64,000 nt of DNA, from NCBI GenBank assembly GCA_964006375.1, contig OZ023264.1, positions 11,790,225 through 11,854,224 of the forward strand, in the 5' to 3' direction. Shown here piece after piece: positions 23,520 to 36,310 of this stretch; positions within the stretch are counted from its first letter, which is position 1, and the number at the start of each line of letters is the position of its first letter. Below the pieces are notes generated by a model. It was not told where the DNA came from, did not search any database, and was given only the letters and a program-made list of their open reading frames with translations. The translations under genes and the position numbers were made by a program. Origin of the DNA: Tillus elongatus (taxonomy: Eukaryota; Arthropoda; Insecta; Coleoptera; Cleridae).

Positions 23520-24626
23520 TAACCCTTAATTGCTTCCCCAGTGGGCGGAAGCTAACCCTTCCCATGCCCCAGAATGCCTTGAAGGAGGTTCCTTCAAGGG
23601 CTCTGTAAGATGTCGGGTCGATCGAGAAGGCGAGCGTCTGTCCTTTCTCCTCTGCCTTCCTGCTTAGAACCGACCAGTGTTGCGTCCCCAGTTCAGGGTT
23701 CTGGATCTTAAGTCTGCTGATCACCGTCTCCTGCGGGACGGTGTCAGGGATCCGTACGAGGACCTTGCGTCTCTTTGGGAGTTCCTTGGGCTCGACGGCT
23801 GTCAAGTCCGCCCCCTCCCAAATCTGACCGAGGCCCCCGATCGTTTTCCGCAGCCAGTCCCGCGACTGCGGGCCGGCACAGGTTGTCCAGAGGATGCCCC
23901 CCGTCAGGCGCGTCCGGTGGAACTGAGGCGGGCTCTCCCCTTCCTGAAGAGAGTCCACTGGTCTAGCGTGACCTCAGGATGGCGTCTGTCAATCACCGCC
24001 ATCCCGAGGCCCTCCGCAGCCTCCCTGTAAGAGCCAGTCTGCGCCGGTGTTCCGGCCTTGGTTCCTTTGGGAGGTCTGTCTGTAGTAGGCGTGCTAGAGC
24101 CAGAGCGCGGCGTCTTCCGATTTGCACTCTCCTCTTGCGCCTTTACAGGCACCCTGGCCCTTTTGGAACGTCTGTCTGTAGTGGGCGTGCTAGAGTGCGA
24201 GCGCGTCCTCTTCTGACCCGCACTCCCCTCTTGCGCCTTTACAGGTTTCTCGACCGTCCAGGTCCCGGCCGCCATTTTTTGCGCCCTCCGGAGCTTCTTT
24301 CTTTGCGCCCCGGAAAGACGCTTGGACTGCCGGGGCAGTCCCTCTACTCTAACAGTAGAGTCCTCACTGGTGGAGGGGCCCCCGGAGTCCGCGGAGCTCG
24401 CCGCCCTCCGGTGGGACCCAGCCTCCAGCTTGGGTGTCGGGGACAGGTCTCTGGCCGAAGCTACCCCCTGATCCCCCGTATCTACGCCGGTCGTGGGACC
24501 TCCAGAGTCCGCTGCCGCCCCCTGGCTCGTCTCCGTTTCCGGGATAGACTCAAGGCACAAGTCTGTAGCCGGAGCCACTCCTCGAGCCTCATTGGTTTTG
24601 GTTTTGTATGTGTTTATGATCTTCAT
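23509..24626 (-). pseudogene. LINE ORF1 (DUF4780-like), one frameshift
   Basis: ORF1 proteins of LINEs bind the element RNA and help form the ribonucleoprotein. The frame opens with MKIINTYKTKTNEARG at 24626. The first 170 or so residues are low-complexity, rich in Ser, Thr, Gly, Lys and Arg, with basic patches (SKRLSGAQRKKLRRAQK) and a duplicated 32-residue block. After a frameshift near 23955 the frame ending at 23509 continues with TGGILWTTCAGPQSRDWL, LGQIWEGADLTAVEPKELPK and RALEGTSFKAFWGMGRVSF, the pattern of the DUF4780 domain found in ORF1 of insect LINEs. The stop TAG overlaps the ORF2 start: ATGGGACTTAG is shared. No CCHC knuckle seen in the ORF1 tail. With one base shift repaired by nature or by ribosomal slippage it would be open throughout; I take the shift as a lesion. 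Confidence 0.82.
24074..24248 (-). repeat. Tandem 96-bp duplication within ORF1
   Basis: GTCTGTCTGTAGT at 24074 recurs at 24170, exactly 96 bases (32 codons) on. In protein the unit runs from PVKAQE to SSTPTTDR, twice. The duplication keeps the frame. Confidence 0.85.
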
Positions 24627-24984
24627 GTTGTTCCCACGAGAATGGGGGAAATACTGTCCACACCATCAGAACCCCCTGTGTGGTGCAAGGCGGGTTACTC
24701 TGGAGGGTTGCCTGGTACTCTAGAGGTTCCGTTCACGACACCATCGCCCTGGTGCCATCCATCCATAGGCACGGGTCACGTGACACCGTAGATTGGGGGA
24801 GTTTAGTTCGACCTCCTTGTCTAGATCCGTCATGTTTAGTTATTAGCAGGGTCACCTCGTGCAGGATGCGGATTTTTACCGCGCATGACGGTCTTGGGGA
24901 AAGCTTCATCGGGAGTTTATGTTGTTATTTCCACTTCCTCAGCTTGCCCCCTGGAGTCCTTTGGCCCGCGACTCCTTAACCCCA
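24627..24984 (-). promoter_or_regulatory. 5' untranslated region of the I/LOA-like LINE
   Basis: About 358 bp between the element's 5' end (TGGGGTTAAGGAGTCGCGGG on the minus strand) and the ORF1 ATG. LINEs of this group carry an internal promoter here. I see no TATA box, and the segment is GC-rich; promoter role is inferred from family knowledge only. Confidence 0.5.
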
Positions 24985-25019
24985 TAAGGCATATTAGTAA
25001 AGTTAATATTTTAAACTTA

Positions 25020-25350
25020 CACAGACATTGAAGATCGATTTTAGAGGTCCTAGGACGCGCACATTTGAAAAATTCTTTCGAAAGTGTTACCATCGATATC
25101 TATCTATTATCAAAAAAATCTTGAGTTCTAACTTCTTTTGAGAAAAAGGCCCAAAATTCAATTTTCTATGGAGCTAAAAAACTAAATTTTGCTATATCTG
25201 TAGATAGTGTAAGTCTCTTTAAAAGAACCTTGTATTACAAATTTCATTAAAGTTATACAGAAGATTCCCAGAAGGAAACCTAATTCATATTTAGAAAAGT
25301 AAAGTATCTACCAAAATATAAACGTAGCTGCTATTTTTCCTTATTGATAT
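25020..25350 (+). repeat. Copy of the 33-35 kb arm repeat
   Basis: GAAGATCGATTTTAGAGGTC, TATGGAGCTAAAAAACTAAA and TACAAATTTCATTAAAGTTA match the arms of the element at 33137-35137. Confidence 0.6.
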
Positions 25351-25599
25351 TAAGTATTTCAGAGGAGGAAAAAGTAATGATATTTTTCATAACATCATAG
25401 GGCTACATAGCAAACTACGAAATAAAGGCGGCGTAAGATTTATGTGGGCAAAAGGTCACTGTAGCAAATTGACGATAGATGTGCTCAAGGAGCAATATAG
25501 TGTGGTGACTATACGGACTTTAAAATCACAAGATACGACCTATTTACGGAATTAAAACAAAACTTACGTCAAACATGGGAAATTGAATGGAGACAGTAC

Positions 25600-26335
25600 A
25601 CTAGTAGATGGTAGTGGACTTTTCCTTCACGATCCAGGCCAGCATCCTCGTCTGCAGTTCCCGGTCGTCCAGTTCGATCAACACGATCGATGTATCGAGG
25701 CATTCTAACAGCGCTGTTATCGAAGAAACTGGTACCTCCACGCGGAAAGTACAAAGACGAACTGGTGTTTCCACGTCTACTACACATAGAATTTAAAAAA
25801 GGTATGGGTACCATATTCAGACAGTTCAAATTTTAGAACTGCGTGAATACGCAAGGCGAAAGCGATTTTGCGAAATTATGTTAAGAAAAATCATACAAGA
25901 TCCCAATTTCTTCGATAAAGTTTTATGGACTGGAGAGTCAGCATGTACAAATGATTTGTTACATGGACCTCCATAACTTTCATAGTTGGAAAATTGAAGA
26001 TCCACATGAGTTAAGAGTGGATCGGTCCCAGCATCAATTTAAGATAAATGTCTGGGCCGGTATTTTTAACTGAACACTTTTGGGACCAGTGAAACTGCCC
26101 CTACGTTAAATGGCCAAAGATATTTGGCGTTTTTACAAAACAATTTGCCAGAACAACCCATTAAAATTTCGGAGAACAATGTGGCTTCAAAATGATAGAT
26201 GCGCAGCCCACTCTGCCTTAGCAGTAAGGCAATACTTGAATCAGACATACCCGGGCAGGTGGACGTCAAAGAATCAGAACAGCAGCTCAAGAAATTTCAT
26301 GAAGCAGTCTATGAAGATCGTTTATGTATAAGACA
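25600..26335 (+). pseudogene. Mariner-family transposase (DUF4817 type), broken
   Basis: The N-terminal DNA-binding half is read as VIEETGTSTRKVQRRTGVST (frame 25608-25796), followed after a frameshift by LREYARRKRFCEIMLRKIIQ and DPNFFDKVLWTGESACTNDL, where the usual first catalytic Asp (TDES) is Gly (TGES). Then HQFKINVWAGIFN, a stop, and after another shift the segment MWLQNDRCAAHSALAVRQYL, where the motif QHDGAPPH has become QNDRCAAH, and YLNQTYPGRW. The third catalytic region is not recognisable. This arrangement is typical of the insect transposases with an N-terminal DUF4817-type helix-turn-helix. At least three frame changes and one catalytic substitution: dead. Confidence 0.75.
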
Positions 26336-26924
26336 GAATGGCCGTCAAATAGAGCATCTGTTATGAATAGAATAATTTTTGTCAATGTCACAATCTGTTT
26401 ATTTTTATTTCTTAGCTACCTGATTTCACTTCCAAGTTTACTTTAAATCGTCGACAGTGAATCACTTTTAAGAGATATTCATAATGTTTTATACCATTTT
26501 AGAATCTCCATAAAACAAGGAAGTTTTTGAAATTATGAACCAGTAAATTTTACTAACATTTCTTTCAGTACTGAGGTTTATTACAAATTAAAAAAAAATT
26601 GGGGAATTATAGTCCGATTTTTATTAATTTTTTTTAAAGATTTTCTGAATAATACTACAAAATATTTCAGATTGGTTCAATAACGCTATTATCGACGATT
26701 AACAGGAACAAAAATCACATTCCGGAAATGTTTCTTTCTGCATTTGGGAGATTGTGGGGAGGGGGTGTCAAATACCTCAACATAACAATTTTCATTTTTT
26801 TTTTCATAAAATTGTCTATACCTTGAAAACCGTAAACTTTTTGATGAGTCATGTAGGGTTTTTCTGAAAGGGCTTGAGCTAGCCTATCTTCATGTGACGT
26901 TTCATTTACGACTTTTGGGACAGC

Positions 26925-26927
<3 letters not shown>
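26336..26927. other. 3' flank of the mariner-family copy
   Basis: No gene. Ends in ACTTTTGGGACAGCCTGTAT at 26911, which looks like a terminal inverted repeat of a Tc1/mariner-type element abutting the TA tract. The matching left end was not found near 25.0-25.6 kb. Confidence 0.45.

Positions 26928-27004
<77 letters not shown>
26928..27004. repeat. (TA)n tract
   Basis: About 77 bases of TA directly after the GGGACAGCCTG end. Confidence 0.98.
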
Positions 27005-27007
<3 letters not shown>

Positions 27008-27138
27008 TTAATAACAGGGATTTTTGACTAAACAGTAGGGGTTTGTCCGTCTACTTTCGTTGAGGACGCTGTTCGCAAATGTTTTGCAAGTAACATACAA
27101 ATATTGGTTCTAGCTTTTATTCGTTTAGTTAATTCATC

Positions 27139-27175
27139 CCTCTGATGACGCTTTGTTAGCGAAACGATCGTCAGG
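27139..27175 (+). ncRNA. Hammerhead-like motif (P family)
   Basis: Stem I CCT / AGG, core CTGATGA (27142-27148), one extra C, stem II GCT / AGC with loop TTGTT, GAAA, tiny stem III in CGATCG, triplet GTC (27170-27172). The extra base and 3-bp stems make activity uncertain. Confidence 0.5.
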
Positions 27176-27723
<548 letters not shown>

Positions 27724-27875
27724 GGTGGCCACTTTTAACTGACTAACTATTGAGATCCACCAAACCGTGTCAGATATACAGTCTGTTAAATCACAAAAAC
27801 CGTGCGCGATTTTATGCTTATTAATAATCTGAAGATACATTTCAGATACATGTGATCACTGGCGAAGTAGCTAAA

Positions 27876-28335
27876 AAAGTCTGCACGCAGTAAGTGCATT
27901 ATGGTGGTGAATGTCCATAAGAAGGTTTTTAATAACTACATAATATATCTTTTTAATAAAAGCAGGTATCAAATTTGGTTACCAGTACCATATTTCATCA
28001 AAATAACTGTATTTCTTGAAAAAGTACAAAAATTAACATGTAATAAAAACAGAAGCATCTCTGAAGCAATTGAGATAACTCGCCAACGATGAACACTATC
28101 AATTTTTTTAATTTAAAACATGCATTATAATTCGATTATAAATTGCAAAAGTGCAATAAAATAAGAGGTGTTGGATAAAAAAAAAAGAAAGTTTGTATCA
28201 CCAATGACTTATGGGCCAGCCTGCGATTATTAAGATAATTTTGCATCTCAAGACACCATATAATTAACGTATACAAATTTTCTCGTATTTTGTAGAATAA
28301 CAGGTATACTGAGCTTTACCGTAGAAATGCGTCAC
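27876..28335 (+). repeat. M/R composite copy, diverged
   Basis: Begins CGCAGTAAGTGCATTATGG at about 27883 and runs through ATCAAATTTGGTTACCAGTA, ACTTATGGGCCAGCCTGCG and TGCGTCACTCTGTATATG. The M right end is lost by a deletion near 28100. Confidence 0.65.
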
Positions 28336-28558
28336 TCTGTATATGTGGCTTCTACAGGGCCAAGTTTGCGCTCATTTAAGGAAATTCCAACAATTCAGAA
28401 GTCGCGGTCTCCTCATTAGCGAATTTTTTCTACGAAAATTCGCTAAAAATGATAGATCATTAAACCATAAGCTAACTATGTGAAAACTGGAACCTGTGAT
28501 GAGCACTAATAAGTACACTTTGAGAAAACCCAAATCACCACAACACTTATTTCAGAGA

Positions 28559-28605
28559 CCTTACGATCGTTTCGTTGACAAAGTCAAAGTCAACATCTTC
28601 AGAGC
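28559..28605 (-). ncRNA. Hammerhead-like motif (P family), left arm
   Basis: Minus strand: core CTGAAGA (28602-28596), extra T, stem II GTTGAC / GTCAAC (6 bp) with a 9-base loop, GAAA, short stem III in CGATCG, triplet GTA, stem I partner AGG. The 9-base loop arose by duplication of the TTTGAC word. Confidence 0.5.
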
Positions 28606-28629
28606 AAGATAAATTCTAGAATTTATCTT

Positions 28630-28670
28630 CCTCTGAAGATGCTGACTTTGTCAACGAAACGATCGTAAGG
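28630..28670 (+). ncRNA. Hammerhead-like motif (P family), right arm
   Basis: Stem I CCT / AGG, core CTGAAGA (28633-28639), extra T, stem II GCTGAC / GTCAAC (one mismatch), GAAA (28656-28659), stem III in CGATCG, triplet GTA with predicted cleavage after 28667. Confidence 0.5.
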
Positions 28671-28913
28671 TCTCTGAAATAAGTGTTGTGGTGATTTGGG
28701 TTTTCTCAAAGTGTACTTATTAGTGCTCATCACAGGTTCCAGTTTTCACATAGTTAGCTTATGGTTTAATGATCTATCATTTTTAGCGAATTTTCGTAGA
28801 AAAAATTCGCTAATGAGGAGACCGCGACTTCTGAATTGTGGGAAGATTTCCTTAAATGAGCGCAAACTTGGCCCTGTAGAAGCCACATATACACAAATTC
28901 TAGAATTTATCTT

Positions 28914-28954
28914 TCTCTGAAGATGTTGACTTTGTCAACGAAACGATCGTAAGG
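28914..28954 (+). ncRNA. Hammerhead-like motif (P family), third copy
   Basis: Core CTGAAGA (28917-28923), extra T, perfect 6-bp stem II GTTGAC / GTCAAC with loop TTT, GAAA (28940-28943), CGATCG, triplet GTA, stem I TCT / AGG. Direct repeat of the right arm of the neighbouring palindrome, followed by the same tail to about 29008. Confidence 0.5.
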
Positions 28955-29010
28955 TCTCTGAAATAAGTGTTGTGGTGATTTGGGTTTTCTCAAAGTGTAC
29001 TTTCCATAAG

Positions 29011-29870
<860 letters not shown>

Positions 29871-29941
29871 ACCGTTGAGTTTTGACAGAATTAGACATCA
29901 ATTAGAGATGAGGTTTGGCGGCCAGCATTTACAACAGCTGT

Positions 29942-29946
<5 letters not shown>

Positions 29947-30027
<81 letters not shown>
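29947..30027. repeat. (TA)n tract
   Basis: About 81 bases of TA after GCTGTATCGA. Flanks are not the usual R text. Confidence 0.98.
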
Positions 30028-30029
<2 letters not shown>

Positions 30030-30837
30030 TTTACAATGTTTTAATGTATTTAATTTCTACATTAACATGCTTCTGACGTGCAAGTGGCTCTTAAAATGCC
30101 CAACATGTATTAAAATTATGGTTTCCAAATTATTGTTTATTAAAACTCATTACCTTTAATAGTTACGTAATTAGTTTTGAAATTGCTGATTCTTAGGGTT
30201 TTAATTATACCAATAATATAGTTATTAAACACGACAAACAAGCAAATTTACAAAGCAAGGTTTCTTAAAAACATTACAAAATCACTTCACTCAGGAAAAT
30301 TTTTGATTCCTATAGGTACATGTGATTTTCTTAGTATTCTGACTAGTTAACATTTCCATGAAGTTTCGTCATTAATGACAATTAATAAATCATCTTACGT
30401 CACAGACGATGTAATAATTTGAGCTGTTAAACCGCATATGTTTCCTTTTACAGTGTAATTAACGTTTTTTAGGTCAATTTGGTAGTAAATACTACTTGTA
30501 AATAGACAACATTTGCGTACGCATGTACTGTATTCATCATTCGAAGAAAATGGAGCTTTATACACAGAACATAAATTTATGGGGTTTAGGAAATTGAGAA
30601 ATCTGTGGGTGGTATTTGGGTTTAATTTAAGAGATTGTTGTCTTCGACCAAGTCAGTTTTCTAAGGAATGTTACATGTATATTATTCATGATTTATACTA
30701 AAATATTATGGATTAATTTTGACCAGAATTTCATCTTAAGAGCCATGCTAGATAAACAGAAATACATAGAAAATTTTGGCGTTGTTTTTGAATATTGAAA
30801 AAATTCTCATTTCCAAGGCCAGCTTTAGATATTAAAT

Positions 30838-30838
<1 letters not shown>
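30028..30838. other. Unassigned AT-rich stretch
   Basis: No gene or recognised repeat. The 62-codon frame at 30513-30701 resembles nothing known to me. Confidence 0.45.

Positions 30839-30907
<69 letters not shown>
30839..30907. repeat. (TA)n tract
   Basis: About 69 bases of TA, left border of the inverted pair at 30908-31187. Confidence 0.98.
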
Positions 30908-32350
<1,443 letters not shown>

Positions 32351-32930
32351 TGTTTGTAGGAAAAAAAATTGATATGGTTAATCGTTTTTGAGTTATTTCA
32401 ATTGTTTTGCACTTCTTTTCACGTTTTTGGCACATATTTCAAACACATATCACAAACTGTGAAACGGCGTTTTTATCAACAGATAGCGGAGACGCATTTC
32501 GAGAGCATTTTGTTTGTATTACTCGTCGAAAAAAACCGGGCTGCCGTATACGGGCACGCTCAAATAGTGGCTGAATTTTAAAAGTTTTCGTAGAAATGTT
32601 TTTAGTGTTTCTGTGGAACTTATTTTTGGAAGATTTTTGTGATATGTTGGTAATTAATAATAAGTGTTTAGTAAGTTAATGTACAAAAAAAAAACTTGTC
32701 GAATTTTTGTGAAAAATATAATTTAGTGTAACATTACTAAAGGCAATTTCTGTAAAAAAAAAATGGTGATTTTCTGTAAAAGAATTTTTTGCAATTTTAA
32801 TATTTTTTTTTAATTTGGCCCTAAAGCTGTTTGTGAATTATTATATCCTGGCAGGTGTGTAAACAGCTTAAAGAGGTTCATTGACCAGGAAAATTGGACC
32901 AGTGAGGTTGTCGCAGGTATCAGCCTGGGC
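32351..32930. other. Unassigned AT-rich stretch
   Basis: No gene. Poly-A/T-rich; the 70-codon frame at 32369-32581 is not recognised. Confidence 0.4.
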
Positions 32931-33110
32931 AACGTTGTAAGAGATACGACAGGGACGCCATCTCGGTGCAGGACCAGGTAGTATGTTGTCACAGCTCCAG
33001 TTTACACAAAATTTTATAGATAGAGCTGTACAATCAACTAAGAATTGTGTAATGCCATGGACCATTTATTTCCTAATACCAGGACAAAGTTTCAAACGCC
33101 GTTAATTTTA
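32931..33110 (+). repeat. H-family fragment, diverged
   Basis: GTAGTATGTTGTCACAGCTCC, CAATCAACTAAGAATTGTG and CAGGACAAAGTTTCAAACGCC align by eye with the H element outer arm at 14230-14360. No ribozyme part remains. Confidence 0.5.
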
Positions 33111-33529
33111 GCTGCGAATGTATGCTATAAATAAAAAATTTCTGGACGCAGCAAGTGCGTTATAGTAGTGAATTTGCATAAGAATGGTACACTATTAGTA
33201 AGATATACTATTAAAACTAATTCTTTAAATTTAAATGGACCTTGAAGATCGGTTTTAGAATCCCAGTTAGTGACTATTTGAAAAAATTTATATTTTATAT
33301 GGAGCTAGAAAATTAATGGTCTCAGATATAATATGTAAGTACTGCAAGTGGGTTTAAAAAATTGTGTTACAAATTTCATTAAAGTTACAAAAGTTTTTCA
33401 GAAAAAAATAATTATTTACAAAGGGAATGTACCTATCAAATTATAAATTCAGCAGGTTTTTTTTCTTATTAATTGCTTGCATGGTTTTGCTTTAGTCCAC
33501 CCATTCAGTTTTTGCAAACAAGAAACAAC

Positions 33530-33842
33530 AAAGTCTGGACACAGTGCGTTATGCTAAGGAATTTTCATAAAAATGCTTTTAATAGCAAATATGTGTGTGT
33601 GTTTGTTTTAAGTACGCATCAAATTTGGTTACCAGTATAACCAATATAGTAGAAACAAGGTGCCATGTTTAACCAAAATAACTTTGAAAATGCACAAAAA
33701 TTTCCGAAAGTAAACTTAGAGTGTCCCCGAAAAAACTCGTTTCTTGGTCAACCTTATGGGTTAATAGCAAACTAAGCTATTCAAATTTGATGCATTTAAA
33801 AAATATTCTCTACCATAACGCACTTGCTGCGTCCCGAATTTT
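33530..33842 (+). mobile_element. M element nested in the 2-kb element
   Basis: CAAAGTCTGGACACAGTGCG at 33530 to TAACGCACTTGCTGCGTCCC at 33816-33836. An internal 5-base loss shortens its left end. Confidence 0.7.
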
Positions 33843-34560
33843 TTTTCTTACAAACATGCATTATAATTTGATCGAAAATTTGTATCACCAACGACTTATG
33901 GGCCACCCTGTGATTGTAGAAATATTTTTTAAGATGTAGTTCAAGACACCCTATAATTAATGTATACAATTATTTTTCGTATCTTGTATAATAACGGATA
34001 TATTGAGCTTTATTGATTTGTTACGAAAATTCGATTAAAAATTATATACCATTAAACGATAAACTCTATAGCTAACACTACTGCCAAAACATCAGAGAAA
34101 ACATTTTAGTAAAATGAAGGACAATGACGGTTGAAGCTAAGACTTCAGGCTTGGTAAAACATTTTTCTTGATACATTTTCTTTCCATAGCTCGTATTGGT
34201 TTCAGGTTCTTTGCCTAAATGTTGCCAATTTTGACGTTTTAAGTCGTGATGTTTTGAGGAAAACCTCAATTTATTTTTCTTTAAATGCACATAACTTTTT
34301 GTCTTTTAACTTACAGAGCTAAATTTTGGTAGGTAATTTACCTATAATGAGATAAACCTGCAAACCAAATTTAGCTGCCCTTTGTTATTTCCGGAGATAT
34401 ATATTTTTTTTCGAAAGAAAACACAAAATTTTCCAGGAAAATCTGGGTAGATTTTCCAGGCTAACGAACTTATCCAAGCCACCTGCAAACGGAAGGTATT
34501 CACCAAATTTAGTCAAAATCGGCCCATTGTTTTTTGAGTTATCGGTATGAGACACACAAA
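33843..34560 (+). repeat. R repeat without TA tract
   Basis: Continues from M through ACTTATGGGCCACCCTGTGA, GATATATTGAGCTTTATTG, CCAAAACATCAGAGAAAAC, TTTCCGGAGATATATATTTT and ends TTGAGTTATCGGTATGAGAC. The CCCCGG block is missing and no TA expansion is seen at the end, giving a TA-free reference for the family. Confidence 0.7.
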
Positions 34561-35137
34561 TATAAAAACTGTGGCATAAAATTTTCACAAAAGTATTTCA
34601 AATCCGATAGCTCAATAAATTTCGTCGCAAGCCAGAATATTCAATCTTGAACCATAGTAACACCTATGTAAACGCACGTGGGTACTAAATTAAAGAAAAA
34701 TTACATAATGAGCTTCGCGAATAACTACAAATTTGTTCTAAAAAACCTTCTTTGTTGTTTATTGTTTGCAAAAACTGGATGGGTTGACTAAAACAAAACC
34801 ATCCAAGCAATTAATATGGAAAAGTACTTGTCATATTTCTAATTTGACAGATATATTCCCTTTGTAAATAAATATTTTTTCTGAAAAAATTTTGTAACTT
34901 TAATGAAATTTGCAACACAATTCACTTGCAGTACTTACATATTATATCTAAGATCAATTTTTAATTTTTTAGCTCCATATAAAATATAAATGTTTACAAA
35001 TAATCGCTAACTGGGACTCTAAAACTGATATCCAAGGTCCATTTAAATTTAAAGAATTAGTTTTAATAATATATCCTACTAATAGTGTACAATTCTTACG
35101 AAAATTCACTACTATAACGCATTTGCTGCGTCCCGAA

Positions 35138-35743
35138 CTTTTTTACTCTATTTAAGTAATGTACTTTATAATTATTTTTGTCATTGCCAACACCTAACAC
35201 CTTGTATATCGTTATCAATTGTAATTAAAATAATCATGAAGCAATACCAATTAAAACATAGAATGACATATTATGCGAGACACATAAAATATATATTTAT
35301 CTGGCAAAGAGCAATAAAAACTTGAATGTATGTACTCACAAATTTATTTTTAAATAATTGTTTGAATTTTTGCCCCACAGAGAACATCACAAAACTTAAT
35401 TAGAAGCACACACTGGATACAGTAGGAGTGTCCAGCTCGCACTAACCCAAATTAAGTGTAATTGTTATTTAAAATAGCCGCTAAGTTAGAGGTAACATGA
35501 ATACGATGCCTTGTTCAACACGGAAGTAAATATGTCTCTTTAGTGCCAGCTAATTTTATCTGCCGTTGAACTTACACGTTAATTTTTACACCTTTTAGTG
35601 TTGATTTTGACAGGAAGATAACCAAACAGTTCACTAAACACAAACGTTATTTAAAATTTATAGTTCATTGTACTAAATACATTATAGAAGAATTTTGTAC
35701 AGTAAAGATATTTGGTGGTAGATTAAACAAGTTTAAAAAAAGT
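35138..35743. other. Unassigned AT-rich stretch
   Basis: No gene or recognised repeat. Confidence 0.45.
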
Positions 35744-35905
35744 CTGGACGCAGCAAGTGCGTTATGGAAGTGAATTTTCTTAAATATATTTTTAATAGCA
35801 AATATATGTCGCTCTAATGCAAGCTGCAAGCAGGAATCAATCTGGTTACCGGTATAACCTATATAGTAGAAACAATATCCCTTATTTTATCAAAATTATT
35901 TATTG
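35744..35905 (+). repeat. M element, left half
   Basis: GTCTGGACGCAGCAAGTGCG, then GGTTACCGGTATAACCTATA and TTTTATCAAAATTATTTATTG, broken off by the TA tract at 35906. Confidence 0.65.

Positions 35906-35978
<73 letters not shown>
35906..35978. repeat. (TA)n tract
   Basis: About 73 bases of TA interrupting an M element. Confidence 0.98.
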
Positions 35979-35979
<1 letters not shown>

Positions 35980-36243
35980 CATGCTTGGGTAACTCAATTT
36001 TCTATAAACCTAGAAATTTTCGTACGTAGTAAGGTATTTTCCAAGGCAACATGTCCACCCAAGTTCATCAAAATAGCTTTGTAATTTTCGGGGATAACAA
36101 TTTTTTTCGAAAGGAAACTCAAAATTTTCCCCGAAAACCTTGTCCGATTTTCAGGGATAAAGAATTCATCCAAGCTATTAGTAGAAGAAAGATTCTTGCC
36201 GAGTTTTATCAAAGCCGGTTAATAACTTTTTGAGTTATCGTGT

Positions 36244-36245
<2 letters not shown>
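35979..36245 (+). repeat. R left flank of TA tract
   Basis: CTTTGTAATTTTCGGGGATA, TTGTCCGATTTTCAGGGATA and TTTTTGAGTTATCGTGTGGA precede the next TA tract. Confidence 0.7.

Positions 36246-36306
<61 letters not shown>
36246..36306. repeat. (TA)n tract, left of mariner element
   Basis: About 60 bases of TA. The mariner-like element begins directly after it. Confidence 0.98.

Positions 36307-36310
<4 letters not shown>

Larger units (their letters stand above)
19781..24992 (-). mobile_element. Full-length I/LOA-like LINE
   Basis: A GC-rich non-LTR retrotransposon on the minus strand, in contrast to its AT-rich surroundings. It has a 5' untranslated region, ORF1 (24626-23509), ORF2 (23519-19875), a short 3' region and an A-run (T on the plus strand, 19788-19797). 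The flanks carry TACGGCAT (19781-19788) and TAAGGCAT (24985-24992), an 8-base target-site duplication with one mismatch, so both ends are defined and the copy is complete (about 5.2 kb). The C-terminal RNase H domain and the FLDIEGAF reverse-transcriptase motif point to the I/LOA side of the jockey superfamily; the exact clade needs a tree. Damage is slight (one ORF1 frameshift, three ORF2 stops), so it is a fairly recent insertion. Confidence 0.9.
28342..28893. repeat. Near-perfect 552-bp palindrome
   Basis: Arms of about 276 bp meet at 28617/28618 (AAATTCT / AGAATTT). The outer 115 bp of each arm is R right-flank text (GGCTTCTACAGGGCCAAG and its reverse), the inner part is P family with a hammerhead-like motif. 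I counted only a few mismatches and one small indel between arms. Confidence 0.9.
33137..35137. mobile_element. 2-kb element with about 380-bp inverted arms
   Basis: Starts with GACGCAGCAAGTGCGTTATA and ends with its reverse (ACGCATTTGCTGCGTCCCGA). Inward, GACCTTGAAGATCGGTTTTA, GGAGCTAGAAAATTAATG and TTACAAATTTCATTAAAGTT on the left are matched in reverse on the right (to about 34755). The middle is occupied by an M element and R repeat (33530-34560). The ends are M-like, so this is probably a longer M relative carrying a nested insertion. A compact 530-bp relative lies at 44127-44656. Confidence 0.65.

Noticed and set aside
23677..24791. Plus-strand frames of 117 and 270 codons across the LINE ORF1 region
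   Set aside because: They are antisense to the DUF4780-like ORF1 in GC-rich DNA, where stops are rare. They have Arg/Pro-rich low-complexity composition.
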